From the NCBI GenBank assembly GCA_900555635.1, contig USLU01000007.1, positions 69,302-133,301 of the forward strand: 64,000 nt of DNA, written 5' to 3'. Positions within the stretch are counted from its first letter, which is position 1; every line of letters begins with the position of its first letter. The DNA is from an uncultured Bacteroides sp. GTDB taxonomy: Bacteria > Bacteroidota > Bacteroidia > Bacteroidales > Bacteroidaceae. Shown here piece by piece: positions 44,435 through 53,481 of this stretch. The position numbers and the translations under genes are program-made. Below the pieces are notes generated by a model. That model searched no databases. It saw only the letters and a program-made list of their open reading frames with translations, and was not told where the DNA came from.

Positions 44435-45727
44435 TTATGATTTATGATTCAGGGAGTTCAGTCTGACAGTCACCGCATTTTTATGTGCATCCAGTTGCTC
44501 GTTGGCAGCCATCACTTCAATGGCAGGACCGATGGTTGTTATTCCTTCGGGCTTTATTTCCTGGAAAGTTATCTTGCGAATAAAGCTATCCAGACTAACG
44601 CCACTATATGCTTTAGCATAACCATTCGTAGGTAAGGTATGGTTTGTACCCGAAGCATAATCTCCTGCGCTTTCCGGAGTAAGAGAACCTAAGAAAACAG
44701 AACCGGCGTTCACTACCTGCTCTGCTACAGACATATAATCGGCTGTTTCCACAATCAGATGCTCCGGTGCGTATGCATTAGTCAGCTCAATGGCTTCCTC
44801 CCTATCACGCACCACTATCAATTTGCTGTTAGCAAGAGATTTTTCTGCAATCTCCTTACGGGGAAGGAGAGCCAATTGGCGTTCTACCTCTTCTTTAACC
44901 GCTTGTTGTAACTCAGCTGACGTGGTAATCAAAATTGCCTGACTATCCACCCCATGTTCCGCCTGGCTCAACAAATCTGCCGCAACAAATATCGGATTAG
45001 CCGTTTCATCTGCCAACACTTCCACTTCAGAAGGACCGGCAGGCATATCAATGGCAACATCGCGCAGACTCACCAACTGCTTAGCGGCCGTTACATATTG
45101 ATTACCCGGGCCGAATATCTTATACACCTTCGGAACGCTTTCCGTTCCGTATGCCATAGCAGCGATTGCTTGTACCCCACCAGCCTTAAATATCCGGTTT
45201 ACACCGGCCACGCTTGCAGCAAACAACACAGCGGGATGTACCTTACCATCTTTTCCCGGAGGTGTGCAAAGCACAATCTCTTTGCATCCGGCAATCTTAG
45301 CGGGAACAGCCAACATCAATACAGTAGAGAACAAAGGAGCCGTTCCTCCGGGAATATATAAACCTACTTTCTCTATTGCAACTGATTTCTGCCAGCAGGT
45401 AACTCCCGGTTGCGTTTCCACCTTCTTACCTTCGAAGCGCTGCGCAGCATGGAAAGACTCGATATTTTGTTTAGCCAGACGAATAGCAGCTTTCAATTCA
45501 TCGCTCACCAATGTTTCAGCTTCTGCAAGCTCTTCATCCGTCACAGCGAGCGAAGTCAAAACCGCCTTATCAAACTTTTCTTCATAATCTATAACAGCCC
45601 GGTCACCTTCCGCTTTCACGCGGTCAATGATGCTTCGCACCGTATCAAACAGATTCTCAACATTCATCACCGGACGTTTCAGTATTTCCGCCCATTGTGA
45701 TTTATCAGGATTCGATATTAATATCAT
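44435..45727 (-). CDS. hisD: Histidinol dehydrogenase
   Basis: Catalyses the last two oxidations of histidine synthesis. The 430-residue enzyme has CWQKSVAIEKVGLYIPGGTA, GPGNQYVTAAKQL, the zinc/substrate segment AADLLSQAEHGVDSQAILIT and NAGSVFLG with APEHLIVE. An in-frame ORF extends 36 codons farther upstream into hisG, but ATG 45727 gives the normal N-terminus MILISNPDKSQWAEI and a clean 23-bp gap to hisG. Confidence 0.96.
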   Translation of the reverse strand: MILISNPDKSQWAEILKRPVMNVENLFDTVRSIIDRVKAEGDRAVIDYEEKFDKAVLTSLAVTDEELAEAETLVSDELKAAIRLAKQNIESFHAAQRFEGKKVETQPGVTCWQKSVAIEKVGLYIPGGTAPLFSTVLMLAVPAKIAGCKEIVLCTPPGKDGKVHPAVLFAASVAGVNRIFKAGGVQAIAAMAYGTESVPKVYKIFGPGNQYVTAAKQLVSLRDVAIDMPAGPSEVEVLADETANPIFVAADLLSQAEHGVDSQAILITTSAELQQAVKEEVERQLALLPRKEIAEKSLANSKLIVVRDREEAIELTNAYAPEHLIVETADYMSVAEQVVNAGSVFLGSLTPESAGDYASGTNHTLPTNGYAKAYSGVSLDSFIRKITFQEIKPEGITTIGPAIEVMAANEQLDAHKNAVTVRLNSLNHKS

Positions 45728-45750
45728 AAAAATAGATTTAAATCCTTCAT

Positions 45751-46602
45751 TTAAAGTATCATTTTCTCTATCGGTAATACCAAAATACCTTCCGCACCCA
45801 GTACTTTCAGTTTGCCTATGATTTCCCAAAAACATTTTTCATCGAGCACTGTATGAACAGAGCACCAACCCTCTTGCGCCAATGGCATTACCGTAGGACT
45901 CTTCATACCCGGAAGTACGGCAACAATCTCTTCCAGCTTATCTTGCGGTGCGTTCATCAATACGTATTTCTTGTCTTCGGCAGTCTTCACTGCATCCATA
46001 CGGAACAAAAGCTCATTCAATATTTCCAGTTTGTCCTCACTCATATTCTTGCAACCAATCAATAGAGCTTCGGATTTCATCACTACCTCTACTTCTTTCA
46101 GGCGATTGCTCACCAAAGTAGAGCCGGAACTTACGATATCAAAAATAGCATCGGCCAAACCGATACCCGGAGCGACTTCTACTGAGCCTGTAATAACATG
46201 TATCTCAGCCTTAACCCCTTGCTTTTTCAGATAAGCAGACAGGATTTCGGGATAAGAAGTTGCAATCTTTTTACCATGAAACCATTTCACACCTGGGTAG
46301 TCGATGTCCTTCGGCATAGCCAATGAGAGACGGCACTTGCTGAATCCCAAACGCTTTATAATCTCGGCATCCTCGTTCTTCTCCACAAATTCATTCTCGC
46401 CTACTATACCTATATCGGCGACTCCCGTTGCTACGGATTGTGGAATGTCATCATCTCTCAGAAATAACACTTCCAAAGGAAAGTTTGAAGATTGTACCAG
46501 CAATGTACGCTTAGTGGCACTTAATTTGATATCCGATTCTCCAAGGAACGACATTGTCTCTTCATAGAGACGACCTTTAGCTTGTACTGCAATTCTTAAC
46601 AT
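45751..46602 (-). CDS. hisG: ATP phosphoribosyltransferase, long form
   Basis: First enzyme of histidine synthesis. The 283-residue protein has the catalytic half (MLRIAVQAKGRLYEETMSFL, GVADIGIVGENEF, SGSTLVSNRLKEVEVV) plus a C-terminal ACT-like regulatory domain (about 210-283) that mediates feedback inhibition by histidine in long-form enzymes. It follows the histidine leader and attenuator. Confidence 0.96.
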   Translation of the reverse strand: MLRIAVQAKGRLYEETMSFLGESDIKLSATKRTLLVQSSNFPLEVLFLRDDDIPQSVATGVADIGIVGENEFVEKNEDAEIIKRLGFSKCRLSLAMPKDIDYPGVKWFHGKKIATSYPEILSAYLKKQGVKAEIHVITGSVEVAPGIGLADAIFDIVSSGSTLVSNRLKEVEVVMKSEALLIGCKNMSEDKLEILNELLFRMDAVKTAEDKKYVLMNAPQDKLEEIVAVLPGMKSPTVMPLAQEGWCSVHTVLDEKCFWEIIGKLKVLGAEGILVLPIEKMIL

Positions 46603-46672
46603 GTTCTTATTTTATTATTTATGATTTTACTTACTCAAAAACTAAACTAGACCTAACTAAACTTCCAGATAC

Positions 46673-46708
46673 AAAAAAACGAGGCTCACCAATATTCGGC
46701 AAGCCTCG
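46673..46708 (-). terminator. his attenuator
   Basis: CGAGGCT/AGCCTCG (46680-46686 with 46702-46708) followed on the minus strand by seven Ts. It lies 47 nt after the leader-peptide stop and 70 bp before hisG, the usual place for a transcription attenuator. Confidence 0.85.
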
Positions 46709-46754
46709 TCATTTATGTTCTGTGTTATACATATACACTCATACGCCCACCGAG

Positions 46755-46802
46755 TTATTCGTTAGGATGATGATGGTGATGATGTGCAACGATATTCTTC
46801 AT
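46755..46802 (-). CDS. hisL: Histidine operon leader peptide
   Basis: A 15-codon ORF reading MKNIVAHHHHHHPNE: six consecutive histidine codons just before the attenuator. Ribosome stalling at these codons when charged tRNA-His is scarce would prevent the terminator from forming and let hisGDCB be transcribed. It is far too short for gene callers, but context and the His run make the call strong. Confidence 0.93.
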   Translation of the reverse strand: MKNIVAHHHHHHPNE

Positions 46803-46822
46803 ACTTCTTTGTTTTGATGTGG

Positions 46823-46854
46823 CAAAAGTAAACTATTCGTTTGAAACCTCCAAG
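46823..46854 (-). promoter_or_regulatory. Promoter of the his operon
   Basis: CTTG (46851-46854), a 20-bp spacer and TACTTTTG (46823-46830) fit the Bacteroides consensus with one mismatch. Transcription would start about 14 nt before the leader ATG. Confidence 0.6.
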
Positions 46855-46943
46855 AATTTATCACAAAAAGTTTGTTTTTTCTTTCAAATCAATAAAATCA
46901 TCCGGATTTTACTGATAAGATTGACGTTTCTATAACAATATTG

Positions 46944-47435
46944 TTAAATGAACGGCAATATCTCCTCCGGCTCCACATCACAACGATGGAAACACATTTC
47001 CGCTTCAGCTTTTTCTTTCGGGAAAGTGAAGTAAGTACATGTGGCTTCTGTGCAAAGTTCTCCCATACTATTATATAGACGTGCCTCGATAATAGCAATA
47101 TTGCGTTTTTGTTCACGAAGGAATGCACGCAATACCACATGCGTATCGTTGGTCGATATCGGTTTACGGAAACGAGTCTCCATCTTCGACGTCACTCCTC
47201 CTGTTTGCAGTTTGCGGAATACTACCCAGCCACATATTTCGTCCAACAATACCGATTGTATGCCTCCATGCAATGTATTGAGCCACCCCTGATATTCCGG
47301 ACGTGGCTTCCAAATGCTCACAATCTCGTCACCTTCTTCATAAAATTCCATTCTCACACCAGCCTCATTATCAGGAGAACAACCGAAGCAGTTGTAGCCT
47401 TCCATACTTTTCCATGGATTAATAATCTTCTTCAT
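46944..47435 (-). CDS. PaaI-type hotdog thioesterase
   Basis: A 163-residue protein of the hotdog fold. The segment YQGWLNTLHGGIQSVLLDEICGW contains the characteristic HGG and downstream acidic residue of acyl-CoA thioesterases, followed by strands ETRFRKPIS and ARLYNSMGELCTEATCTYF. The N-terminal CFGCSP motif is common in this subgroup. It lies upstream of the his promoter in the same direction, with no evident functional link. Confidence 0.88.
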   Translation of the reverse strand: MKKIINPWKSMEGYNCFGCSPDNEAGVRMEFYEEGDEIVSIWKPRPEYQGWLNTLHGGIQSVLLDEICGWVVFRKLQTGGVTSKMETRFRKPISTNDTHVVLRAFLREQKRNIAIIEARLYNSMGELCTEATCTYFTFPKEKAEAEMCFHRCDVEPEEILPFI

Positions 47436-47618
47436 ATAATCTATTTTTTATCATCCTATGCCATAATGCAAAGATAAGAAAGATGTTTTTTTAAGCCTAT
47501 AAATAGCATAAAAAAACACCAAACTTTATTATCTTTGTTCTGAAATATTTTTTAGTCGTAACACTTTGTTCTTTTTCTTGTTTATATATGACAAGAAAAA
47601 TCAATTAAAGCGAAAGCA

Positions 47619-48734
47619 ATGCCAAAAAGAAATATTATCTGGTTATGGATATTCATGTTACCCTTATCTTTGTTCGCACAAGGTGAAAGGAGCGATTCTA
47701 TCGCACACGATAGTATTGGTACGCAGCATTCACGGGGAGGCTTTAAAAAAGCAATAAAACAATTCCTGAATTTCAGCGATTTCGATACCACCTATATTAG
47801 TCCTAACCGTTATAACTATGCTTTGATGCTCGATCATTTTACGAATTACGAATATTACTCCATCAGTAATACTGCGCCTACTCCCCAGCATCTCAGTTTC
47901 TCGCCCAAGCCCCACAATAAAATAGGAGTCTATTTTGGCTGGCGATGGATATTCCTAGGATGGGCTATCGATACAAACGCTCTTTACGGAAAGAAAAGCG
48001 GGAAGAACAGGGGAACAGAATTCGACCTAAGCCTTTACAGCTCCAAAATTGGTGTGGATATCTTCTATCACCGCACAGGAAACAGCTATAGAATAGACAA
48101 GGCCACAGGCTTTTCCGAACATCTCCCTTCTAATTATTCTGAAGATTTCAGCGGATTGAAAGTAAAGATGAAAGGACTAAACCTATATTATATTTTCAAC
48201 AACCGGCGTTTCTCTTATCCGGCAGCTTTTAGCCAGTCTACCAACCAGCGACGTAGTACAGGTTCATTTATTGCCGGTTTCTCAACGTCCACTCACAATT
48301 TAAACTTTGATTACACCAAGTTGCCGGATATCATTCAGGAAACGATGAATCCTGGCATGAAAGTAAAACATATTAAATACACCAATATCAGCCTCAACTT
48401 CGGCTATGCCTACAACTGGGTCTTTGCACGCAATTGTCTTGCATGTTTATCTCTCAGCCCGGCTATTGCCTACAAGACATCGCGCATCGAAAAAGAAGAA
48501 AACGAAAAAAAAGACTGGTATAAGAATTTCAATATAGACTTTATTGTACGGGCGGGTATTGTTTACAACAATAGCAAATATTTTGTAGGTACCTCGTTTG
48601 TTGGCAGAACTTATGACTATTACCGCAACAATTTCTCATTAAACAATGGCTTCGGTACGCTGCAAATCTATGCAGGATTCAATTTCCACCTGAAGAAAGA
48701 ATTCAGAAAGCCCCAACAAGTTAAATCAAAATAA
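47619..48734 (+). CDS. DUF4421-type outer-membrane protein
   Basis: A 371-residue exported protein (signal peptide ending LFAQ) rich in alternating aromatic/polar strands, e.g. YNYALMLDHFTNYEYYSI, PHNKIGVYFGWRWIFLGW, VGTSFVGRTYDYY. This pattern and the opening FDTTYISPNRYNYA are typical of DUF4421 beta-barrel proteins of Bacteroidetes, function unknown. Convergent with the next gene (1 bp between stops). Confidence 0.82.
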   Translation: MPKRNIIWLWIFMLPLSLFAQGERSDSIAHDSIGTQHSRGGFKKAIKQFLNFSDFDTTYISPNRYNYALMLDHFTNYEYYSISNTAPTPQHLSFSPKPHNKIGVYFGWRWIFLGWAIDTNALYGKKSGKNRGTEFDLSLYSSKIGVDIFYHRTGNSYRIDKATGFSEHLPSNYSEDFSGLKVKMKGLNLYYIFNNRRFSYPAAFSQSTNQRRSTGSFIAGFSTSTHNLNFDYTKLPDIIQETMNPGMKVKHIKYTNISLNFGYAYNWVFARNCLACLSLSPAIAYKTSRIEKEENEKKDWYKNFNIDFIVRAGIVYNNSKYFVGTSFVGRTYDYYRNNFSLNNGFGTLQIYAGFNFHLKKEFRKPQQVKSK

Positions 48735-48735
48735 C

Positions 48736-49416
48736 TTAAAAGCTATAGTTGCATGTCAAGCCAAAAATATTCTTCTGTCCCTTCTGTTCCCATTGGCGGC
48801 AATAAAAAACATCCGCTTTCCAACGGTCAGATAAGGGTAATGCAATGCCACCCCGATATCTCATCCGCTTCACGTCAAAACGGTCGCCGGCATTCAAACC
48901 GTTATACATCTCTACTGACACATAAGGTTCCAGTATACAATCCGGTACATCATAAGCAACTTTAAATTGAGAACGCAGGCGATATTCATTATTACTTTTT
49001 TCAAAGGTATGTTGAAAGCGTTCCCGCAAAGAGAGTTTCACATCTTGTATCCGCGTTGAAAGAGTACCGTCGAAATAATAACGTTGGCGGAACTTCCATC
49101 CGGCTTCCCCCCGATTACGATAATGCAGTTCATAACCTGCACCAACTTTCAAAAAGGGTAATAAAGTATATGCTCCTCCAATATTCAGACCCCAACGGTC
49201 TGTCTTGCTAAGGTCGTCCTTCGTACGCCACTCCAAACCACCGGATACAGCAAATGCCGGCTTCACTTTATATTCGAGGCCAATATTCGCCCAAGTTGCA
49301 AAATCTTTCTCCTGAGCACGCAGAGAAAGCTGCGATATACACAACAAGGCAACAATTAATAAAGACGCTCTACTATTGGAAAAAAATCTTTTTATCATAT
49401 CCATTGAAAGTTTCAT
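48736..49416 (-). CDS. DUF2490-type outer-membrane beta-barrel protein
   Basis: A 226-residue protein with signal peptide (ending LRAQ) and successive amphipathic strands, e.g. WANIGLEYKVKPAFAVSGGLEWR, KLSLRERFQHTFEKSNNEYR, ending in the aromatic CNYSF expected of a barrel. The DUF2490 assignment is by overall look. A TAACTTTG -7 element lies upstream near 49440-49447. Function unknown. Confidence 0.8.
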   Translation of the reverse strand: MKLSMDMIKRFFSNSRASLLIVALLCISQLSLRAQEKDFATWANIGLEYKVKPAFAVSGGLEWRTKDDLSKTDRWGLNIGGAYTLLPFLKVGAGYELHYRNRGEAGWKFRQRYYFDGTLSTRIQDVKLSLRERFQHTFEKSNNEYRLRSQFKVAYDVPDCILEPYVSVEMYNGLNAGDRFDVKRMRYRGGIALPLSDRWKADVFYCRQWEQKGQKNIFGLTCNYSF

Positions 49417-49610
49417 TCAAAATACATTATTGAAATTACAAAGTTAAAGATGAATTCTGTAATAAATCTGTAAAATCTAATATCTCAAACGGATAAGAAC
49501 AAGCAAATCGTAAAAACGTTCATCAAAGCCTCAATAAATACAGAAAGTAACGGTGATCAGAATAAAGACTGGTATAGGTAATAAAGCAATTACATCCGAA
49601 TATAAGAAAG

Positions 49611-49660
49611 GCTGAAATCTATAACTTCTTTCGAGCAAAGTTTAGATTTCAGCTTTTTTT
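49611..49660 (+). terminator. Orphan intrinsic terminator
   Basis: GCTGAAATCT (49611-49620) pairs perfectly with AGATTTCAGC (49644-49653), followed by seven Ts on the plus strand. The only plus-strand sequence directly upstream is a gene-free stretch of about 190 bp, so it may end a small RNA; otherwise it serves the minus-strand CAT-like gene. Confidence 0.6.
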
Positions 49661-49679
49661 ATAGTAATAGTATTTCCAA

Positions 49680-50348
49680 TTATTTAAATTCCACGTGTGC
49701 AATTCTTTTCAAATGTTCTTCTATCTTCTGAAAGAATGTAGCAAGATGAGAGCCATCCACAAAAGCATGATTGACATAAATGGAAAGCGGAAAGACCAAA
49801 CGTCCTTCACGGGTAACTACTTTGCCCGCAGTCATCAAAGGATGGCTACAGCCATTACCAGCCTCAGCTAATGTATATGTAGTCGAGGTGAAAAACATTT
49901 TAGGAACTGCACTTAAATGCACTACATCATAATCTCCCTGCACCGACAACTCCTTCTCCGCCCCGTATGGATCACCGTCTTCGGGTATATTGGTAATCAT
50001 GGAATAGGCTTCGGAGTAGAAACGTTCGAAATCTTTATGATAAGGGATACGAACTGTGTAGAAAGTTTTTCCGGGTACCGCAATCGGAGAGATAATATCC
50101 ACCCGATCATGAAAAACGACTTGCCCGTCCTTGTCTATACGGTATCTTAGTTCATCCACTTCGTTAGCCGAACGTAATACGGCATAAAGGTAATATAGAA
50201 AAAAAGAATGTCCTGCCGCTCTGGCAGCAGCACTCGCTTCCGTACAATCAATTTCTGTAGTTACGGAATACCAGGAATTTACAAAACCACGGAAAAAGCC
50301 GTAGTTATCACGACGTTCCCAAGTTTCAATGTCTATAATATGTTTCAT
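49680..50348 (-). CDS. Chloramphenicol acetyltransferase-like protein (type A fold)
   Basis: A 222-residue member of the CAT superfamily of trimeric CoA-dependent acyltransferases. The N-terminal RRDNYGFFRGFVNSWYSVT parallels the CAT start, and PKMFFTSTTYTLAEAG the middle. The catalytic signature HHxxxDG is represented by NHAFVDG, keeping the catalytic His and DG but replacing the first His with Asn. Chromosomal proteins of this kind are common in Bacteroides, and their acceptor is usually unknown, so resistance should not be assumed. Confidence 0.85.
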   Translation of the reverse strand: MKHIIDIETWERRDNYGFFRGFVNSWYSVTTEIDCTEASAAARAAGHSFFLYYLYAVLRSANEVDELRYRIDKDGQVVFHDRVDIISPIAVPGKTFYTVRIPYHKDFERFYSEAYSMITNIPEDGDPYGAEKELSVQGDYDVVHLSAVPKMFFTSTTYTLAEAGNGCSHPLMTAGKVVTREGRLVFPLSIYVNHAFVDGSHLATFFQKIEEHLKRIAHVEFK

Positions 50349-50363
50349 GTTAAAAGGGTATTA

Positions 50364-50398
50364 AGAAAAAAGGATGCTTTCTTGCAAGCATCCTCTTT
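50364..50398 (-). terminator. Hairpin before dsbD 3' end
   Basis: AGGATGCTT/AAGCATCCT stem (50371-50379 and 50386-50394) with A6 on its left and TCTTTT on its right; on the minus strand the stem is followed by TTTTTTC, so it terminates dsbD, although it lies just upstream of the CAT-like gene's plus-side boundary. Confidence 0.65.
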
Positions 50399-50402
50399 TC
50401 CA

Positions 50403-52430
50403 TTATTTTTCTTTCTTATAGTTTTCAAGACCAGTCTGCAAGAATTCTATATACTTTGGAACGTCTTCATCGTAAGAGTAAGACTTGTTCAGCGGATTGC
50501 CTTCATTATCAATCAGCACATAGAATGGTTGGGCATTGGCTCCGAACTTCACTCGTTGTAGATAGCTCCATTTGTCGCCTACTGTGCGCAAAGTACGTTC
50601 TTTACCATTTTCAACGATCTTCACCGGAGAAGTTAGCGGAGTCTTATTATCCACATAAAGCGTAATCAGTACATAGTCATTGTTGATAATATCACTTACT
50701 TTCGGGTCAGTCCATACGGCAAGTTCCATCTTCCGGCAGTTTACACAACCATATCCGGTGAAGTCCAACATCACAGGTTTGCCTTGCTGACGGGCATACT
50801 CCATACCCAGATCGTAATCGTCGAATCGGGCGTGTACTTCGTTATTATATAAATTGAAGTCCTGCGTTTGCAAAGGAGGTGCAAATGCACTGACCGCCTT
50901 CAACGGTGCTCCCCACAATCCGGGAACCATATACATGGCAAATGCCAACGAAGCCAAAGCCATAAAGAAGCGAGGTACGCTGACCTTTGTATCATCATCA
51001 TCGTGCGGGAACTTGATTTTACCCAACAGATAGAATCCGAGCAATGCAAAGAGAACGATCCATAAAGCAAGGAAAGTTTCACGGTCAAGAATACGCCAGC
51101 CGTATGCAAGGTCGGCTACCGAAAGGAATTTCAAGGCAAATGCCAATTCAAGGAAACCAAGCGTAACCTTTATCACATTCATCCAACCGCCTGACTTCGG
51201 CATAGACTTCAGCCATGACGGGAACAGTGCAAACAGTGTAAATGGCAAAGCCAACGCAATAGCAAAACCTAACATACCGATTGCCGGAGCTACCACACTA
51301 CCTGTTGTAGAGACTTGTACCAAAAGGAAACCGATAATAGGACCAGTGCAAGAGAAAGATACCAGTGACAATGTAAATGCCATCAAGAAAATGCTCAGCA
51401 GTCCGCTTGTCGTCTCCGCCTTGCTATCTACAGCATTACTCCACTTAGATGGAAGCGTAATCTCGAATGCCCCGAAGAACGAAGCGGCAAACACAATCAA
51501 CATCAAGCAGAACAAGATATTAAAAATCGCATTGGTAGATAGTGCGTTCAATGCACTGGCCCCGAAGATTAGCGTAATAGCCAGTCCAAGAGCCACATAA
51601 ATCACAACAATAGATGCACCATACGTCCAGGCATCACGAATACCCTTCTTCTTATCTTTGCTTCGTTTTAAGAAGAAGCTGACTGTCATCGGAATAATAG
51701 GCCATACACAAGGCGTAAACAAAGCCAATAATCCACCTACAAATCCAGTGAAAAAGATATATACCCACGACATATCTTCATGAGAGGTTGTTTCTCCTAA
51801 AGATTGCAATTCATTGATGACCGGTTTCCAAAGATCAGTTTCACCTGCCACATTGATATCTGTTGCTCCCTCTGCACCGCCAATTATTGCCGAAGCAGCC
51901 ACCGTATCGGCTGTAACTTCGGGTTGTGCAGGCTCAGTCTTTGCTTCGGTAGCAGGTGCTTCTTTTGCAACCCCGGCTGCCTTACCTGAAAACTTAAACG
52001 GAACCTGAGTTGGCGGCAAGCAATTTTCATCATTACATGCGCCATATTCCAAATAGCCATCGATCTCATAGGCTCCACCGGTTAACTTCAATTTCTGTAC
52101 GAACTGAGCTGTATTCGCAAAATAACGCACTTTCATTTCGAACAGTTTATCGAAAGCCGAAACTTCCTTACCTACAGGTTTCAACTTACCTACGAGTGTA
52201 GCACCCGAGAGTTTCTCGGTATTAAAAGTCGCCGAGATAGGACCACCATCACCCAAATCCGTTGAATAAACATGCCAACCTTTATCAATGGTTCCGGTAA
52301 ATATCACTTCTACCTCATCAGCAGATAAAGTCTTCAGTTCGGTCTTGAACTTGACGGGTTCATGAATCTGAGCCTGCACCACTACCGCCAAAAGCAGCAG
52401 AAGCGTCGAAAAAAACGTCTTCTTCATCAC
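50403..52430 (-). CDS. dsbD: Thiol:disulfide interchange protein DsbD
   Basis: Carries electrons from cytoplasmic thioredoxin to periplasmic thiol proteins. The 675-residue protein has a signal peptide, an N-terminal periplasmic domain with the CNDENC pair (about residues 130-135), eight or so membrane spans from about 225 to 500 with the redox cysteines in TPCVWPIIPM and SFSCTGPIIG, and a C-terminal thioredoxin-like domain with GYGCVNCRKME. All three expected cysteine pairs are present. Located 22 bp after the Dabb-protein gene on the same strand. Confidence 0.95.
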   Translation of the reverse strand: MMKKTFFSTLLLLLAVVVQAQIHEPVKFKTELKTLSADEVEVIFTGTIDKGWHVYSTDLGDGGPISATFNTEKLSGATLVGKLKPVGKEVSAFDKLFEMKVRYFANTAQFVQKLKLTGGAYEIDGYLEYGACNDENCLPPTQVPFKFSGKAAGVAKEAPATEAKTEPAQPEVTADTVAASAIIGGAEGATDINVAGETDLWKPVINELQSLGETTSHEDMSWVYIFFTGFVGGLLALFTPCVWPIIPMTVSFFLKRSKDKKKGIRDAWTYGASIVVIYVALGLAITLIFGASALNALSTNAIFNILFCLMLIVFAASFFGAFEITLPSKWSNAVDSKAETTSGLLSIFLMAFTLSLVSFSCTGPIIGFLLVQVSTTGSVVAPAIGMLGFAIALALPFTLFALFPSWLKSMPKSGGWMNVIKVTLGFLELAFALKFLSVADLAYGWRILDRETFLALWIVLFALLGFYLLGKIKFPHDDDDTKVSVPRFFMALASLAFAMYMVPGLWGAPLKAVSAFAPPLQTQDFNLYNNEVHARFDDYDLGMEYARQQGKPVMLDFTGYGCVNCRKMELAVWTDPKVSDIINNDYVLITLYVDNKTPLTSPVKIVENGKERTLRTVGDKWSYLQRVKFGANAQPFYVLIDNEGNPLNKSYSYDEDVPKYIEFLQTGLENYKKEK

Positions 52431-52452
52431 TTATTTTTTAGTTTTATTTCAA

Positions 52453-52752
52453 TTAAACCTCATAATCCACACATGCACGGCTTTCCTTCACCTCTGCAAT
52501 GAGCTTGCCCGCAGCCACATGGTCGGGATGTGTAGCGTAGAATTTCACATCTTCCAAAGTATCAAACTCACTATAAAGAGCAATGCTCCAAGTCTCAGCC
52601 GGATTGATGTTCAAACCTACTTCAATCTTACGAATAACCGATATCTTAGCAGGAAGCGCCTCGATAGCTTTTTTAAAATTATTCATTGCAGCTAACTTTT
52701 CGTCAACCGGAGCCTCGTCTTTAAGCTTAAATAATACAATGTGCTTTACCAT
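52453..52752 (-). CDS. Dabb-family (stress-responsive A/B barrel) protein
   Basis: A 99-residue protein with the Dabb fold: MVKHIVLFKLKDEA at the start, IEVGLNINPAETWSIALYSEFDTLEDV in the middle and YATHPDHVAAG. Such small ferredoxin-like proteins dimerise; function is mostly unknown. It overlaps nothing and shares the divergent intergenic region with udk. Probably co-transcribed with dsbD. Confidence 0.88.
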   Translation of the reverse strand: MVKHIVLFKLKDEAPVDEKLAAMNNFKKAIEALPAKISVIRKIEVGLNINPAETWSIALYSEFDTLEDVKFYATHPDHVAAGKLIAEVKESRACVDYEV

Positions 52753-52755
52753 AAC

Positions 52756-52787
52756 TTTGTTATTTTAATGATTTATGTCTATATTTG
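52756..52787 (+). promoter_or_regulatory. Promoter for udk-mltF
   Basis: TTTG (52756-52759), a 20-bp spacer and TATATTTG (52780-52787) match the Bacteroides consensus exactly. The leader to the udk ATG is about 64 nt. Confidence 0.7.
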
Positions 52788-52856
52788 TCAGCCGAAGCGG
52801 CATTCATTTTAAGAATGCAAAAATACTCGTTTTCTTTCAATTATACACTTAAACGG

Positions 52857-53465
52857 ATGTTAATAATAGGAATTGCAGGCGGAACCGGTTCTGGAAAGAC
52901 CACCGTCGTACGTAAAATTATAGAAAGTCTGCCAGTTGGTGAAGTGGTATTATTACCGCAGGACTCTTATTACAAAGATAGTAGCCACGTGCCCGTCGAA
53001 GAACGCCAGAATATTAACTTCGACCACCCGGATGCCTTTGAATGGAGCCTCCTTTCCAAGCATGTGGCCTTGCTACGTGAAGGTAAAAGCATAGAGCAAC
53101 CCACCTATTCGTACTTGACGTGTACACGCCAACCCGAAACCATCCACATCGAACCACGTGAAGTAATTATCATAGAAGGAATTCTTGCCTTATGCGATAA
53201 AAAGCTACGCAGCATGATGGATCTTAAAATCTTTGTGGATGCTGATCCGGATGAACGCCTCATCCGCGTAATACAGCGTGACGTCATAGAACGGGGCCGT
53301 ACTGCCGAAGCAGTCATGGAACGCTATACCCGTATATTGAAGCCGATGCATCTACAATTCATTGAACCCTGCAAACGTTATGCCGACCTTATTGTGCCGG
53401 AAGGAGGAAACAATCAGGTGGCTATAGACATTCTGACAATGTATATCAAGAAACACTTGAAATAG
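52857..53465 (+). CDS. udk: Uridine kinase
   Basis: Phosphorylates uridine and cytidine in pyrimidine salvage. The 202-residue enzyme has the P-loop GIAGGTGSGKTT, the substrate-site segment LPQDSYYKD with FDHPDAFEW, PTYSYLTCTR, and VIIIEGILAL. I chose ATG 52857, which puts the P-loop at the usual distance from the N-terminus; an in-frame ATG at 52785 would add 24 residues and overlaps the promoter. mltF follows 16 bp later. Confidence 0.95.
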   Translation: MLIIGIAGGTGSGKTTVVRKIIESLPVGEVVLLPQDSYYKDSSHVPVEERQNINFDHPDAFEWSLLSKHVALLREGKSIEQPTYSYLTCTRQPETIHIEPREVIIIEGILALCDKKLRSMMDLKIFVDADPDERLIRVIQRDVIERGRTAEAVMERYTRILKPMHLQFIEPCKRYADLIVPEGGNNQVAIDILTMYIKKHLK

Positions 53466-53481
53466 TAATAAGTGATTTGCT

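Noticed and set aside
44419..44450. Repeat between hisC and hisD (TTTATGATTTATGATT)
   Set aside because: Only a short direct repeat of an A/T-rich heptamer without inverted arms; too small to group with the palindromic elements.
45728..45835. Upstream extension of hisD
   Set aside because: The extra 36 codons lie inside hisG and would give an atypical N-terminus; ATG 45727 fits the family.
49680..50348. Acquired antibiotic-resistance gene
   Set aside because: The CAT-like gene has ordinary base composition, no mobile element nearby and an altered signature, so it looks like a resident chromosomal paralogue.
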